This document shows, in pieces, positions 46,105 through 56,426 of a DNA stretch of 64,000 bases (position 1 is the first letter of the stretch; each line of letters starts with the position of its first letter). Where the stretch lies: the NCBI RefSeq assembly GCF_000152725.1, contig NZ_CH724131.1:1475856-1539855 (forward strand), read 5' to 3'. Source of the stretch: Pseudooceanicola batsensis HTCC2597 (GTDB lineage: Bacteria > Pseudomonadota > Alphaproteobacteria > Rhodobacterales > Rhodobacteraceae). The notes below the pieces were generated by a model, which saw only the letters and a list, made by a program, of their open reading frames with translations, had not been told where the DNA came from and did no database searches. The translations under genes were made by a program, and so were the position numbers.

Positions 46105-47022
46105 TTGGCAAAGGATCGCAGACAGGACGAGGACTATTACAGACCGCTCCGCCGACTGCTGGCGAGCGTGGTCGTTCTTGCGCTCTTCGGCCTCTTTCTC
46201 GTCTGGCGCATCGACAGCCCGCGGGTCGAAAGGTTCCGCGCGCAGGTCGTCGATCAGGTCGTGCCCTCCTTCGACTGGGCGATGGCCCCGGTAGACGGCA
46301 TGCTCAACATCCTCCGCGATTTCCAGAGCTATACGCGCCTGCACCAGCAGAACCAGGAGCTGCGCCGCGAATTGCAGAAGATGAAGGAATGGAAAGAGGC
46401 CGCGCTCCAGCTCGAACAGGAAAATGCCCGCCTGCTCGACCTCAACAAGGTGCGGCTCGATCCGCGCCTGACCAAGGTCACCGGCGTGGTGATGGCCGAC
46501 AGCGGCTCGCCCTTCCGCCAGTCCGTCCTGCTCAACGTGGGCGCCCGCGACGGCATCGTCGACGGATGGGCGACGATGGACGGCATCGGCCTCGTAGGCC
46601 GCATCTCCGGTGTCGGCGACAAGACGTCGCGCGTCCTGCTGCTCACCGACACCTCCTCGCGCCTGCCGGTCACGATCCAGCCCTCCGGCCAGCGCGCCCT
46701 GATCGAGGGCGACAATTCCGGTGCCCCCCCGATCGAATTCCTCGAGGCCCCCGAACAGGTGCGTCCCGGGGACCGCGTGATCTCCTCCGGCGATGGCGGC
46801 GTCTTTCCCGCCGGCCTTCTCGTGGGGCGCGTCGCCGAGGATCCGGGGGGCCGTCTGCGGGTGCGTCTGGCGGCGGATTTCGAACGTCTCGAATACCTCC
46901 GCGTCCTGCGACACCTCGGCGCCGAGGAGATCACCGACCCCGGCAACCTGATCCAGCCGGAACTCGACCCCGAGGCGCAGAACGGCGTCGACCTGTCGAT
47001 TCGCGAGGGCACCGATGGCTGA
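46105..47022 (+). CDS. mreC: rod shape-determining protein MreC
   Basis: Inner-membrane scaffold linking MreB to PBP2 and RodA. The 305-residue chain has one transmembrane segment (LLASVVVLALFGLFLVW, about 17-33), a coiled coil (about 75-115) and a periplasmic beta domain (about 120-270). It starts with TTG at 46105 preceded by AAAGGGG; no usable ATG is near. Overlaps mreD by eight bases. Confidence 0.94.
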   Translation: MAKDRRQDEDYYRPLRRLLASVVVLALFGLFLVWRIDSPRVERFRAQVVDQVVPSFDWAMAPVDGMLNILRDFQSYTRLHQQNQELRRELQKMKEWKEAALQLEQENARLLDLNKVRLDPRLTKVTGVVMADSGSPFRQSVLLNVGARDGIVDGWATMDGIGLVGRISGVGDKTSRVLLLTDTSSRLPVTIQPSGQRALIEGDNSGAPPIEFLEAPEQVRPGDRVISSGDGGVFPAGLLVGRVAEDPGGRLRVRLAADFERLEYLRVLRHLGAEEITDPGNLIQPELDPEAQNGVDLSIREGTDG

Positions 47023-47563
47023 ACGTGCCGCCCTCTCTCCGACGCGGGTCTGGACGATGCGCGCCCTCTACGCCGGCATCTCGCTCGGCGTGCTGCTGCT
47101 GGAACTGCTCCCGCTGCAGACCCAGCCGCGCAATTTCGCCGGCCCCGACATCATCATCCTGCTGACCTTCACCTTCGCGCTGCGCCGTCCCGAATTCGTG
47201 CCCGCCTGGATCGTCGGCCTCGTGATGCTGCTGGGCGATCTGCTGCTGCACCGTCCGCCGGGGCTGATGGCCGGTCTCACCGTGCTGGCCAGCGAGGCGC
47301 TGCGCGCCCGGGCCGAGGGTCTGCGGACCCTGCCCTTCTCGGTCGAATGGCTGACGGCCGGCCTTGCCATATTCGGGGTCATGATCGGCTTCCGCATCGT
47401 GCTCGCCATCTTCATGATCCCCCAGGCGCCCCTGCTGCTGGCGCTGTCGCAGATGGTGTCCACGGCCCTCGCCTATCCGGTCATGGTGCTCGGCAGCGCC
47501 GCGCTCTTCGGCGTGCGGCGGGTCGCGCCCGGCGAGACCGATACGCTGGGGCACAAGATATGA
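47015..47563 (+). CDS. mreD: rod shape-determining protein MreD
   Basis: Polytopic elongasome membrane protein of 182 residues with five or six hydrophobic segments. Sequence conservation in MreD is low, so the call rests on topology and on position between mreC and mrdA; LGDLLLHRPPGLM matches the family's recurrent loop. Starts in the end of mreC and overlaps the next gene by ATGA. Confidence 0.9.
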   Translation: MAERAALSPTRVWTMRALYAGISLGVLLLELLPLQTQPRNFAGPDIIILLTFTFALRRPEFVPAWIVGLVMLLGDLLLHRPPGLMAGLTVLASEALRARAEGLRTLPFSVEWLTAGLAIFGVMIGFRIVLAIFMIPQAPLLLALSQMVSTALAYPVMVLGSAALFGVRRVAPGETDTLGHKI

Positions 47564-49503
47564 AGCGTCCGACCAAGAATACCGCCGCCGGACAGCGCAC
47601 GATGTCGCGCCGCGCCCTGATCCTCGGCGGCGCGCAGGTGGGTTTCATGGGCCTGCTCGCCATGCGGATGCGCTATATGCAGGTCGAGGAAGCCGACAAG
47701 TTCCGCCTCCTGGCCGAGGAGAACCGCGTCAACATCCGGCTCATTCCCCCGGCCCGGGGCGAGATATTCGACCGCAACGGCAAGCCGATCGCGGTCAACG
47801 ACCCGGCCTACCGCATCACCCTGACGCGCGAGGATGCAGGCGACGTGGATACCATCCTGTCGCGGCTGCAATCGCTGATCAACCTCGACGACGAGGAACT
47901 AGAGCGGGTCCGGACCGAGCTGAAACGCACCCAGCCCTTCCTGCCGGTCACCGTCGCCGACCAGGTGCCCTGGTCCGAGGTCACCAAAATCGCCGTCAAC
48001 GCCCCCGCCCTGCCCGGCGTGACGCCCGAGGTCGGGCTCACGCGCAGCTATCCGCAGGGCTCGGACCTCGCTCATGTGGTGGGCTACGTCGGCCCCGTCT
48101 CGGACTACGACCTGGAGAAGATCGAGGCGCCCGACCAGCTGCTGTTCATTCCCCGCTTCCAGTTGGGCAAGGTCGGCATCGAAGCCAAGCTGGAGGACGA
48201 CCTGCGCGGCCAGGCCGGCGCCCGCCGGGTCGAGGTGAACCACGTCGGCCGCGAGATGCGCGAACTGGACCGCCGCGAGGGGCAGCAGGGCCGGGATCTC
48301 CAGCTGACCATCGACCACACGCTGCAGAACTATGTCCAGGCCCGGCTCGAGGGCGAGAGCGCGGCCGCCATCGTCATGGACGTGCGCAACGGTGACCTTC
48401 TCGCCATAAGCTCGGCCCCGTCCTTCGATCCCAACCTCTTCGTGCGCGGAATTTCGGTCAGCGACTACAGGGCCCTGACCGAGAACAAGTACCGCCCCCT
48501 CGCGGCCAAGGCGGTGCAGGGCATCTATCCGCCGGGCTCGACCTTCAAGATGGTCGTCGCCCTCGCCGGTCTCGAGGCGGGGGTCATCGGCCCCGAGGAT
48601 ACCTATTACTGCCCCGGTCATCTGACCGTGGCCGGGCGGCGGTTCCACTGCTGGAAGCGCGTCGGCCACGGGCACATGAACCTCGAGGGCTCGCTCCGCG
48701 AAAGCTGCGATGTCTACTATTACGAGCTCGCCCTCGAACTCGGCATCGCCAAGATCACCGACATGGCCCGGCGGCTCGGGCTGGGAGACCGGATCGACCT
48801 GCCGATGTCGGCCGTGGCCTCGGGCCTGACCCCCACCAAGGCGTGGAAACGCGAAGCGCGCGGCGAGGAATGGGTGATCGGCGACACCGTCAACTCGGCC
48901 ATCGGCCAGGGTTTCGTCCTCGCCTCGCCCCTGCAGCTTGCGGTGATGACCGCGCGGATCGCGACCGGCAACGCCGTCACGCCCCGGCTGATCAAGAAGA
49001 TCGACGGCATCGAACAGCCCGTGAACCAGGGCGAGAGCATCGGCCTGAACGAGAACCACCTGCGCCAGGTCCGCAAGGCGATGTATTCGGTGTCGAACAA
49101 CCGCAAGGGCACGGCCTACAGCAGCCGGATCATCGCCGAGGACCTGCGCATGGCCGGCAAGACCGGCACCAGCCAGGTGCGCAACATCACCGCCAAGGAA
49201 CGCGCGGCCGGGGTCCGGTCGAATGCCGATCTGCCCTGGGAACGCCGCGACCACGCGCTTTTCGTCGACTTCGCGCCCTATGACGATCCGCAGATCGCGG
49301 TGGCCGTGGTGATCGAACACGGCGGCGGGGGCTCGTCCGCCGCGGCCCCCGTGGCACGCGACATCACCCTGCAGGCCCTCTACGGAGGCGAGCCGCCGCT
49401 CGACGCCTATCCGACCAAGGACCGCAACCGTATCCGGGAACAGCAGAAGAAGCTGCGCGAATACCGGCCCGCGGCGCAGACCCAGTCGAAGAGCCGCGCA
49501 TGA
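47560..49503 (+). CDS. mrdA: penicillin-binding protein 2 (peptidoglycan transpeptidase)
   Basis: Elongation-specific D,D-transpeptidase, partner of RodA. It is 647 residues: a short cytoplasmic part, a membrane anchor (about 18-35), a dimerisation/pedestal region, and the transpeptidase domain with Ser327 (STFK), Ser382 (SCD) and Lys534 (KTGT). Start ATG at 47560 overlaps the mreD stop by ATGA. Confidence 0.96.
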   Translation: MKRPTKNTAAGQRTMSRRALILGGAQVGFMGLLAMRMRYMQVEEADKFRLLAEENRVNIRLIPPARGEIFDRNGKPIAVNDPAYRITLTREDAGDVDTILSRLQSLINLDDEELERVRTELKRTQPFLPVTVADQVPWSEVTKIAVNAPALPGVTPEVGLTRSYPQGSDLAHVVGYVGPVSDYDLEKIEAPDQLLFIPRFQLGKVGIEAKLEDDLRGQAGARRVEVNHVGREMRELDRREGQQGRDLQLTIDHTLQNYVQARLEGESAAAIVMDVRNGDLLAISSAPSFDPNLFVRGISVSDYRALTENKYRPLAAKAVQGIYPPGSTFKMVVALAGLEAGVIGPEDTYYCPGHLTVAGRRFHCWKRVGHGHMNLEGSLRESCDVYYYELALELGIAKITDMARRLGLGDRIDLPMSAVASGLTPTKAWKREARGEEWVIGDTVNSAIGQGFVLASPLQLAVMTARIATGNAVTPRLIKKIDGIEQPVNQGESIGLNENHLRQVRKAMYSVSNNRKGTAYSSRIIAEDLRMAGKTGTSQVRNITAKERAAGVRSNADLPWERRDHALFVDFAPYDDPQIAVAVVIEHGGGGSSAAAPVARDITLQALYGGEPPLDAYPTKDRNRIREQQKKLREYRPAAQTQSKSRA

Positions 49504-50639
49504 GCTTTCTCGAATACAACGTCAAGACGATGCCCAGCGGCATCCGCAAGGTGCTCTACCTCAACTGGCCGCTGATCCTGCTTTTAACGGCGGTGGCGGG
49601 GTTCGGCTTCCTGATGCTCTACTCGGTGGCCGGAGGGTCCGGCACGCCCTGGGCCGAAGCGCAGATGAAGCGGTTCGTCCTCGGACTGGTGGTGATGTTC
49701 GCCATCGCCATGATCCCCATCTGGCTCTGGCGCAACCTCTCGGTCGTGGCCTATCTCGGCTCGCTCGTTCTGCTACTGGCAGTCGAGTTCTTCGGCGCCG
49801 TCGGCATGGGGGCGCAGCGCTGGATCGACCTCGGGTTCATGCGGCTTCAACCGTCGGAGCTGACCAAGATCACCCTCGTCATGATCCTCGCCGCCTATTA
49901 CGATGCCCTGCCCCTGAACCGGACGTCCCGCCCGCTCTGGGTGATCATTCCGGTCGTCCTGATCCTGATCCCGACCTATCTCGTGCTGCGCCAGCCCGAT
50001 CTCGGGACTGCGCTGCTCCTGATGATCGGCGGCGGCGCGGTCATGTTCCTCGCCGGTGTACACTGGGCCTATTTCGTCGCCGTCCTGACCTCGGGCATCG
50101 CGGTGGTGACCGCCGTCTTCAAGTCCCGCGGCACCGATTGGCAACTGCTCAAGGACTATCAGTTCCGTCGGATCGACACCTTTCTCGATCCCGCGAACGA
50201 CCCGCTCGGCGCGGGCTACCACATCACGCAGGCCAAGATCGCCCTGGGTTCCGGCGGCTGGACCGGGCGCGGCTTCATGCAGGGCACGCAGTCCCGGCTG
50301 AACTTCCTGCCCGAGAAGCACACCGATTTCATCTTCACCACCCTGGCCGAGGAATTCGGGTTCGTCGGGGCGTTCTCGCTGCTCGGCCTCTATGCGCTGA
50401 TCATCCTGTTCTGCATTTCCTCCGCGCTGGCCAACCGGGACCGCTTCGCCTCGATCCTGACGCTGGGCATCGCCACGACATTCTTCCTGTTCTTCGCCGT
50501 CAACATGTCGATGGTCATGGGGCTGGCGCCGGTGGTCGGCGTCCCCCTGCCGCTCGTCTCCTACGGCGGCTCGGCCATGCTGGTGCTCATGGCCGCCTTC
50601 GGACTGGTTCAAAGCGCCCATATCCACAGGCCCCGCTGA
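49500..50639 (+). CDS. rodA: peptidoglycan glycosyltransferase RodA
   Basis: SEDS-family polymerase that extends glycan strands from lipid II with PBP2. The 379-residue protein has about ten membrane segments; SEDS landmarks include GMGAQRWIDLGFMRLQPSEL, the LRQPDLGTALLL region with the catalytic Asp, QSRLNFLPEKHTDFIF and PVVGVPLPLVSYGGSAML. Overlaps mrdA by four bases; its TGA shares a base with the next ATG. Confidence 0.97.
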   Translation: MSFLEYNVKTMPSGIRKVLYLNWPLILLLTAVAGFGFLMLYSVAGGSGTPWAEAQMKRFVLGLVVMFAIAMIPIWLWRNLSVVAYLGSLVLLLAVEFFGAVGMGAQRWIDLGFMRLQPSELTKITLVMILAAYYDALPLNRTSRPLWVIIPVVLILIPTYLVLRQPDLGTALLLMIGGGAVMFLAGVHWAYFVAVLTSGIAVVTAVFKSRGTDWQLLKDYQFRRIDTFLDPANDPLGAGYHITQAKIALGSGGWTGRGFMQGTQSRLNFLPEKHTDFIFTTLAEEFGFVGAFSLLGLYALIILFCISSALANRDRFASILTLGIATTFFLFFAVNMSMVMGLAPVVGVPLPLVSYGGSAMLVLMAAFGLVQSAHIHRPR

Positions 50640-51571
50640 TGACGATCAATGTACTCTTCGCCGCCACCGAGGCGCGCTGGCAGGACTATCGCGCCCCGCT
50701 GACCGAGGCGTTCCGCGAGCATGACCTGGACGTCTCTCTGAAGACCGACCTGCCCCCCGAGGAGGTCGACTATATCGTCTACGCCCCCAACAGCGCGGTT
50801 CAGGATTTCACCCCCTTCACCCGCTGCAAGGCCGTGCTGAACCTCTGGGCCGGGGTCGAGGGCATCGTCGGCAACGAGACCCTGACCATGCCGCTGGCCC
50901 GGATGGTCGACCCGGCCCTGACCCGGGGCATGGTCGAATGGGTTGCGGGCCACGTTCTGCGGCATCACCTGGAGATCGACTATTTCCTTGCCCGCCAGCA
51001 GGGCGAGTGGTGCCCCAGGGTCCCGCCGCTCGCCAGCGAGCGTTCGGTGACGATCCTCGGACTGGGCGAACTCGGCACGGCCTGCGGGCAGACCCTGGCG
51101 GACCTCGGCTTCCCGGTCACCGGCTGGAGTCGGAGCCCGAAGCGGATCGAGGGCATCGCAACGGTCCATGGCGACGACGGGCTGGACGCGGCGCTGGCAC
51201 AGGCGCAGATCCTCGTCCTGCTGCTGCCGAAGACGCCGGAGACCGAGAACGTGCTGGACGCCGACGCCCTCGCCCGCCTGCCCCGGGGCGCGGCGGTCAT
51301 CAATCCCGGGCGCGGTCATCTCATCGATGACGAGGCACTGCTGGCCGCGCTCGACGCCGGCACGGTCGGCCATGCCACGCTCGACGTCTTCCGCGAGGAA
51401 CCGCTACCGGCGGACCACCCGTTCTGGAGCCACGAGCGGGTGACCGTCACGCCGCATATCGCGTCGGAAACGCGGCCCGCCTCGGCCTCGCGCGTGATCG
51501 CCGAGAACATCCGCCGTGGCGAAGAGGGCGAACCGCTGCTGCACCTGGTGGACCGCGACCGCGGTTACTGA
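50639..51571 (+). CDS. ghrA: glyoxylate/hydroxypyruvate reductase A
   Basis: NAD(P)H-dependent reductase of glyoxylate and hydroxypyruvate, 310 residues. Rossmann motif VTILGLGELGTACGQ near 137, the catalytic Arg in NPGRGHLIDD, Glu in FREEPLP and His in TPHIASET. It follows rodA directly (TGATG), so it shares the elongasome transcript though it has no obvious role in wall synthesis. Confidence 0.9.
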   Translation: MTINVLFAATEARWQDYRAPLTEAFREHDLDVSLKTDLPPEEVDYIVYAPNSAVQDFTPFTRCKAVLNLWAGVEGIVGNETLTMPLARMVDPALTRGMVEWVAGHVLRHHLEIDYFLARQQGEWCPRVPPLASERSVTILGLGELGTACGQTLADLGFPVTGWSRSPKRIEGIATVHGDDGLDAALAQAQILVLLLPKTPETENVLDADALARLPRGAAVINPGRGHLIDDEALLAALDAGTVGHATLDVFREEPLPADHPFWSHERVTVTPHIASETRPASASRVIAENIRRGEEGEPLLHLVDRDRGY

Positions 51572-51589
51572 CCCCCGGCGGGCGGCCGC

Positions 51590-52273
51590 TCAGATCTCGA
51601 TCGCCTTCAGCACTTCGGGCTCGATCACCTTCACCCCCGGCAGCGCGTCGATCATCTCCTGCGCCGACTGTTCGAGCGCGGGGAAGGTCTTGTAGTGACA
51701 GGGGATGACCGTCTTGAAGTCGAAGAACGTCTTCGCCGCATAGGAGGCGCGGCGCATGTCCATCGTGTAGAACCCGCCCGAACACAGCAGCCCGATATCC
51801 GGCTCGTGCAGGTCGTGGAACACCTTCATGTCGGCCATGACATCCGTATCGCCCGAGAAATAGATCGTATGTCCCTCGCCCGAGATCATGAACCCGGCCT
51901 CGCCCCCGGCATAGGACCCGTCCGGCGCCGACGAGGAATGCGTCGCGTGGACCATCGTCACCTTCACGTCGCCGATCGCGACCGTTCCGCCCTTGTTGAA
52001 TCCGGTCACGTTCTCGACGCCCTGATTGGCCAGCCAGCCCGACAGCTCGACCATCGTGTAGACCGGCAGGCCACCGGCCTTGGCCACGTCGATCGCGTCG
52101 CCCACGTGATCCCCATGTCCGTGCGAGACGAGGATCGCCGTCACGCCTTCGACCGCTTCGGCCTTGCGCTCTTCGGGGAAGATCGGGTTGCCGTTCAGGA
52201 ACGGGTCGATCAGCAGCGTTTCTCCCGCGATCTCGATCTTGAAACCGGAATGTCCGAGCCAGGTGATTTTCAT
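51590..52273 (-). CDS. UPF0173 metal-dependent hydrolase (metallo-beta-lactamase fold)
   Basis: A 227-residue member of the UPF0173 family (YtkL-like). Metal-binding motifs are SHGHGDH near 50, ATHSSS, the FSGDTDV Asp near 141, and CHYKTF. Substrate unknown. ATG at 52273 has an excellent AAGGAGGAA. Divergent from the ceramidase-like gene. Confidence 0.93.
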   Translation of the reverse strand: MKITWLGHSGFKIEIAGETLLIDPFLNGNPIFPEERKAEAVEGVTAILVSHGHGDHVGDAIDVAKAGGLPVYTMVELSGWLANQGVENVTGFNKGGTVAIGDVKVTMVHATHSSSAPDGSYAGGEAGFMISGEGHTIYFSGDTDVMADMKVFHDLHEPDIGLLCSGGFYTMDMRRASYAAKTFFDFKTVIPCHYKTFPALEQSAQEMIDALPGVKVIEPEVLKAIEI

Positions 52274-52334
52274 GGTGTTCCTCCTTGTCCGTTTGCGGCA
52301 AGCCTAGCGCAGGATCGTGACAAGGGAAGGGCTG

Positions 52335-52988
52335 ATGGACCGCAGCCAGACCATCGACGCCTATTGCGAGCGCCTGGGCCCGGAGATCTGGGCCGAGCCA
52401 TGGAACGCGGTGACCAACCTCGCCTTCCTCCTGGCGGCACTGATCGTCTGGCGCCGGGCGGACGGCCTCGTGCCGCCCAGGGTGCTTGCCGTGCTGCTCT
52501 TCGCCATCGGCATCGGTTCGGGGCTCTGGCACACGCTGGCGATTCCGTGGACCGGGGCGGCGGATGTGCTGCCGATCCTGCTCTTCGTGCTGACCTACAT
52601 CTACTTTGCCAACCGTCACTACTGGCGGCTGTCCCCCGCATGGGCCACCGGCGCCACGCTGCTGTTCCTTCCATACGCCGCCGCGACCGTGCCCCTGTTC
52701 TCGCGGCTCCCCGGACTGGGGAGTTCCGCCGCATACGCGCCGATCCCCCTGCTCATCTTCGGCTACGCCGTCGCTCTTCGCCATCGCCTTCCCGCAGTGG
52801 CGCGGGGCCTCGCCGCCGGCGCCGCGATCCTCTGCCTCTCGATCCTGTTCCGCAGCCTCGACGACCCGCTCTGCGGGCAGTGGCCACGGGGCACGCATTA
52901 CCTCTGGCACCTGCTGAACGCCCTCATGCTCGGCTGGATGGCCGAGGTGCTGCGGCGCCACCTTGCGGGGGGCGGCGGGGGGCGGTAA
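52335..52988 (+). CDS. ceramidase-like integral membrane protein
   Basis: A 217-residue protein of the alkaline ceramidase superfamily (PF05875 type), seven hydrophobic segments. Family-typical residues: [20 protein letters not shown] near the N terminus, a loop with GSGLWHT, and the C-terminal [15 protein letters not shown] that carries putative zinc-binding His residues. Bacterial members are rarely studied; hydrolysis of a lipid amide is expected but unproven. The ATG at 52335 follows AAGGGAAGG; an in-frame GTG is upstream. Confidence 0.82.
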   Translation: MDRSQTIDAYCERLGPEIWAEPWNAVTNLAFLLAALIVWRRADGLVPPRVLAVLLFAIGIGSGLWHTLAIPWTGAADVLPILLFVLTYIYFANRHYWRLSPAWATGATLLFLPYAAATVPLFSRLPGLGSSAAYAPIPLLIFGYAVALRHRLPAVARGLAAGAAILCLSILFRSLDDPLCGQWPRGTHYLWHLLNALMLGWMAEVLRRHLAGGGGGR

Positions 52989-53026
52989 ACCGGCCCGGAT
53001 TCAAGACACCCGACGAAGGGGGACCC

Positions 53027-53314
53027 ATGTCCATCGATGAAGGCACCGCCGCCCGCGTGGCCAAGCTGGCCCGGATCAAGGTCGAAGACGCCGAGCTTCC
53101 GGCGCTCGCCAAGGAATTCAACACGATCCTCGGGTTCATCGAGCAGCTGAACGAGGTCGATGTCGAGGGGGTCGAGCCGATGACCTCGGTCACTCCGATG
53201 CGTCTGAAACGGCGCGAGGATGTCGTGACCGACGGCAGCCAGCAGGACAAGGTCCTGTCGAATGCCCCCGATGCGCGCGAAGGGTTCTTCGCCGTGCCCA
53301 AGGTGGTGGAGTGA
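53027..53314 (+). CDS. gatC: Asp-tRNA(Asn)/Glu-tRNA(Gln) amidotransferase subunit GatC
   Basis: Small 95-residue subunit that stabilises GatA in the GatCAB amidotransferase, forming Gln-tRNA and Asn-tRNA. Typical start: [20 protein letters not shown], then [25 protein letters not shown] precedes the ATG. gatA follows after 10 bases; gatB lies elsewhere. Confidence 0.95.
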   Translation: MSIDEGTAARVAKLARIKVEDAELPALAKEFNTILGFIEQLNEVDVEGVEPMTSVTPMRLKRREDVVTDGSQQDKVLSNAPDAREGFFAVPKVVE

Positions 53315-53324
53315 GGACCGAGAC

Positions 53325-54815
53325 GTGACCAACGAGCTGACGAAAATGACCATAGCCACCGCCCGCGACGCCCTGCGCGCCGGCGAGGTCACCTCGGTCG
53401 AGCTGACCGAGGCCTGCCTGACCGCCATCGACGGCGCCGACGCGCTGAACGCCTTCGTGCACAAGACGCCCGACATCGCGCTCGAGCGCGCCCGCGCGGC
53501 CGACGACCGGATCAAGGCCGGCGAGGCGCCCGCCATGTGCGGCATCCCCGTGGGCATCAAGGATCTCTTCTGCACCAGCGGCGTCCCCTCGCAGGCCGCC
53601 TCGGGCATCCTCGACGGCTTCCGCCCCGAGTACGAATCCACCGTGTCGCAGAACCTCGCCGACGCCGGCGCGGTGATGCTCGGCAAGCTGAACATGGACG
53701 AATTCGCCATGGGCTCGTCGAACGAGACATCGGTCTACGGCAATGCCGTGAACCCCTGGCGGCGCGGCGATGACGACACCAACCTGACGCCCGGCGGCTC
53801 TTCCGGCGGATCGGCCTCGGCCGTGGCGGCCGACCTCTGCCTCGCGGCGACCGGCACCGATACCGGCGGCTCGATCCGCCAGCCCGCCGCCTTTACCGGC
53901 ATCACCGGGATCAAGCCGACCTACGGGCGCTGCTCCCGCTGGGGGATCGTCGCCTTCGCCTCGTCGCTCGACCAGGCCGGGCCCATGACCAAGGACGTGC
54001 GCGACGCCGCGATCATGCTCGGGGCGATGTGTTCGCACGACCCCAAGGACTCCACCTCGGCCGACCTGCCCGTCCCGGATTTCGAGGCGGCCCTGACCGG
54101 CGACATCAAGGGCAAGACCATCGGCATCCCGCGGGAATACCACATGGACGGCATGCCGCAGGAGATCGAGGACCTCTGGACCCGCGGCAAGGAGATGCTG
54201 GCCGACGCGGGGGCGAAGATCGTCGACATCACCCTGCCCCACACGAAATATGCCCTGCCCGCCTATTACGTGATCGCCCCGGCCGAGGCCTCGTCGAACC
54301 TCGCCCGCTACGACGGAGTGCGCTATGGCCACCGGGCGAAGCTCGCCCAGGGGGACGGCATCACCGAGATGTACGAGAAGACCCGCGCGGAAGGCTTCGG
54401 CGACGAGGTCAAGCGCCGGGTGATGATCGGCACCTACGTGCTCTCTGCCGGGTTCTACGACGCCTATTACAACCGGGCCCGCAAGGTGCGCGCTCTTATC
54501 AAGAAGGACTTCGAGGATGTCTTCGCCCAGGGCGTGGACGCCATCCTGACGCCCGCGACCCCCTCGGCGGCCTTCGGCCTCGGCGAGATGAAGGATGCGG
54601 ACCCCGTGCGGATGTACCTCAACGACGTCTTCACGGTCACCGTGAACCTCGCCGGTCTTCCCGGCATCGCCGTGCCCGCCGGTCTCGACAAGCAGGGCCT
54701 GCCGCTGGGATTGCAGCTGATCGGACGCCCGTGGGAAGAGGCGGATCTGCTCAATACCGCCTACGCCCTCGAGCAGGCGGCGGGTTTTGTGGCGAAGCCG
54801 GCGAAATGGTGGTAG
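53325..54815 (+). CDS. gatA: Asp-tRNA(Asn)/Glu-tRNA(Gln) amidotransferase subunit GatA
   Basis: Amidase-signature glutaminase subunit that supplies ammonia for GatB. The 496-residue protein has [10 protein letters not shown] (catalytic Lys), the Gly/Ser-rich loop [20 protein letters not shown] with the cis and nucleophile Ser, and [14 protein letters not shown]. It starts with GTG at 53325, which lines up with relatives; an ATG 21 bases later would lose the first strand. Confidence 0.95.
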   Translation: MTNELTKMTIATARDALRAGEVTSVELTEACLTAIDGADALNAFVHKTPDIALERARAADDRIKAGEAPAMCGIPVGIKDLFCTSGVPSQAASGILDGFRPEYESTVSQNLADAGAVMLGKLNMDEFAMGSSNETSVYGNAVNPWRRGDDDTNLTPGGSSGGSASAVAADLCLAATGTDTGGSIRQPAAFTGITGIKPTYGRCSRWGIVAFASSLDQAGPMTKDVRDAAIMLGAMCSHDPKDSTSADLPVPDFEAALTGDIKGKTIGIPREYHMDGMPQEIEDLWTRGKEMLADAGAKIVDITLPHTKYALPAYYVIAPAEASSNLARYDGVRYGHRAKLAQGDGITEMYEKTRAEGFGDEVKRRVMIGTYVLSAGFYDAYYNRARKVRALIKKDFEDVFAQGVDAILTPATPSAAFGLGEMKDADPVRMYLNDVFTVTVNLAGLPGIAVPAGLDKQGLPLGLQLIGRPWEEADLLNTAYALEQAAGFVAKPAKWW

Positions 54816-54889
54816 ACACGCGGAAATCACACCGGGCGGACCGGCGAACTGGGCAGCGGGTGAACACGATGACCATCGGCAAGGATCAT

Positions 54890-55627
54890 ATGCGGCGCGG
54901 GCTCATCGCCCTGGCGCTGACCGGCGTGGCCGCCTGCCAGCCCGCGGTCCCGGACAGCGGGGCCGGCGTCGGTTTCGGCAACTATACCGAGTATCAGCAG
55001 CAGCGCGAAGCGCAGCTTACCGGGCAGCGCGCGCCCCTGCCGGCGGCCGGCGCCGTGTCGCAGGAAAGCCTGCCCGGCAGCGGCCAGGGCCGGGTCCTTC
55101 CCGGCGTCTCCATCGAAGAGGCGGACAGCGCGGAATCGCTGGCCGCCGACACCCGCGCCGCGCTTGGCGCGAACGACGGCACCGCCCCGCTCGAGGCCAG
55201 CCCGTCGAACCCCGCGCCGGTCGCCGTCAACACCGTCGGCATCTCGCGGGAGAACGACTTCGAGGCGGTGGACGAACAGCGCGGCATCGCCGCGGACAAG
55301 GCGCTGATCGAACGGAACCGCGCCAATTACACGCAGGTCCAGCCCGAGGACCTGCCGGCCCGGGCCGGCTCGGGCCCGAACATCGTGGCCTATGCGCTGC
55401 AGACCAGCCACCCGATCGGCCAGCAGGTCCACCGCCGGACCAACCTGCCCGGCGCCGAGGGCCGGTACCAGCGCGCCTGCGCCTCCTTCCCCTCGCCCGA
55501 CCTGGCGCAGACCGAGTTCCTCAAGACCGGCGGGCCGGAGCGCGACCGCCGGGGCCTCGACCCCGATGGCGACGGCTATGCCTGTTCCTGGGATCCGCGC
55601 CCCTTCCGCAAGGCGGCGGGCGGCTGA
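54890..55627 (+). CDS. predicted lipoprotein with a C-terminal Asp-rich motif
   Basis: A 245-residue protein. The N terminus MRRGLIALALTGVAAC ends in the lipobox VAAC (Cys16), so it is probably a lipoprotein. The C-terminal LDPDGDGYACSWDP resembles the Excalibur calcium-binding motif. The middle is low-complexity and Ala/Gly-rich. The ATG at 54890 follows AAGGA; earlier in-frame starts are less good. Located after gatA and before the amidase; function unknown. Confidence 0.75.
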   Translation: MRRGLIALALTGVAACQPAVPDSGAGVGFGNYTEYQQQREAQLTGQRAPLPAAGAVSQESLPGSGQGRVLPGVSIEEADSAESLAADTRAALGANDGTAPLEASPSNPAPVAVNTVGISRENDFEAVDEQRGIAADKALIERNRANYTQVQPEDLPARAGSGPNIVAYALQTSHPIGQQVHRRTNLPGAEGRYQRACASFPSPDLAQTEFLKTGGPERDRRGLDPDGDGYACSWDPRPFRKAAGG

Positions 55628-55631
55628 TCCC

Positions 55632-56375
55632 GTGCCGGAGGACGTCCGGCATCCGGGGGCCCGCTGGCACCCATCTCCCAATGTGAACGCCCGCCGCCAC
55701 GGCGGTGCGCCCGATCTTGTCATCATCCACCACACCGCGATGGCCACCGCCGAGGCGGCGCTGCACCGGTTGTGCGACACCGATCCCCCCGGCGACCTCG
55801 CGCCCGTGTCGTGCCACTACCTGATCTCGGAAACCGGGCGCCTGTGGCAGATGGTCGACGAAAGGGACAGGGCGTGGCATGCCGGCCAGGGCGCATGGGG
55901 CGATGTCACGGACGTGAATTCCCACTCCATCGGCATCGAGCTCGCCAACACGGCCCTCCACCCCTTCCCCGAGCCGCAGATGACCGTCCTGGAAACCCTG
56001 CTGTCGGAAATCATCGCACGGTGGTCGATTCCGCCGGAACGGGTGGTTGGCCATTCCGACACCGCCCCGCACCGCAAGTCGGACCCCGGCGCCGCCTTCG
56101 ACTGGCACCGCCTGGCCCTGCGCGGCCTGGCGGTCTGGCCCCGCCCCGGACCCGCCGGCACGGACGGCCAGGCGACGGCGTTCGCCGACGACCTCCGGGT
56201 GATCGGCTACCGCACGCCCGACGACAGCGACCAGCCCCAGGCCCTCATGCTCCGGGCCTTTCGCCTGCGTTTCCGCCCCTGGAAGGCGGCGACAGGGGAC
56301 CCGCTCGACGCCGAGGATTGCCGGATCGCCCGCGACATCGCCCGCCGCTATCCCGTCCGGGCCTCGGCGGACTGA
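55632..56375 (+). CDS. N-acetylmuramoyl-L-alanine amidase (AmiD type)
   Basis: Zinc amidase of the N-acetylmuramoyl-L-alanine amidase type 2 family, cutting the sugar-peptide link of peptidoglycan. It is 247 residues. Zinc ligands: His in LVIIHHTAM, His in VGHSDTAPHRKSDPG; ELANTALHPFPEPQM and WQMVDERDRAWHAGQ are typical. No signal peptide is visible, so cytoplasmic recycling is possible. Starts with GTG at 55632, five bases after the lipoprotein gene. Confidence 0.9.
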   Translation: MPEDVRHPGARWHPSPNVNARRHGGAPDLVIIHHTAMATAEAALHRLCDTDPPGDLAPVSCHYLISETGRLWQMVDERDRAWHAGQGAWGDVTDVNSHSIGIELANTALHPFPEPQMTVLETLLSEIIARWSIPPERVVGHSDTAPHRKSDPGAAFDWHRLALRGLAVWPRPGPAGTDGQATAFADDLRVIGYRTPDDSDQPQALMLRAFRLRFRPWKAATGDPLDAEDCRIARDIARRYPVRASAD

Positions 56376-56426
56376 ACCTCCGGTCGCTTGCCGCCCGGCA
56401 GCCACTCCGCCCCGGGCCGCCTGCGC

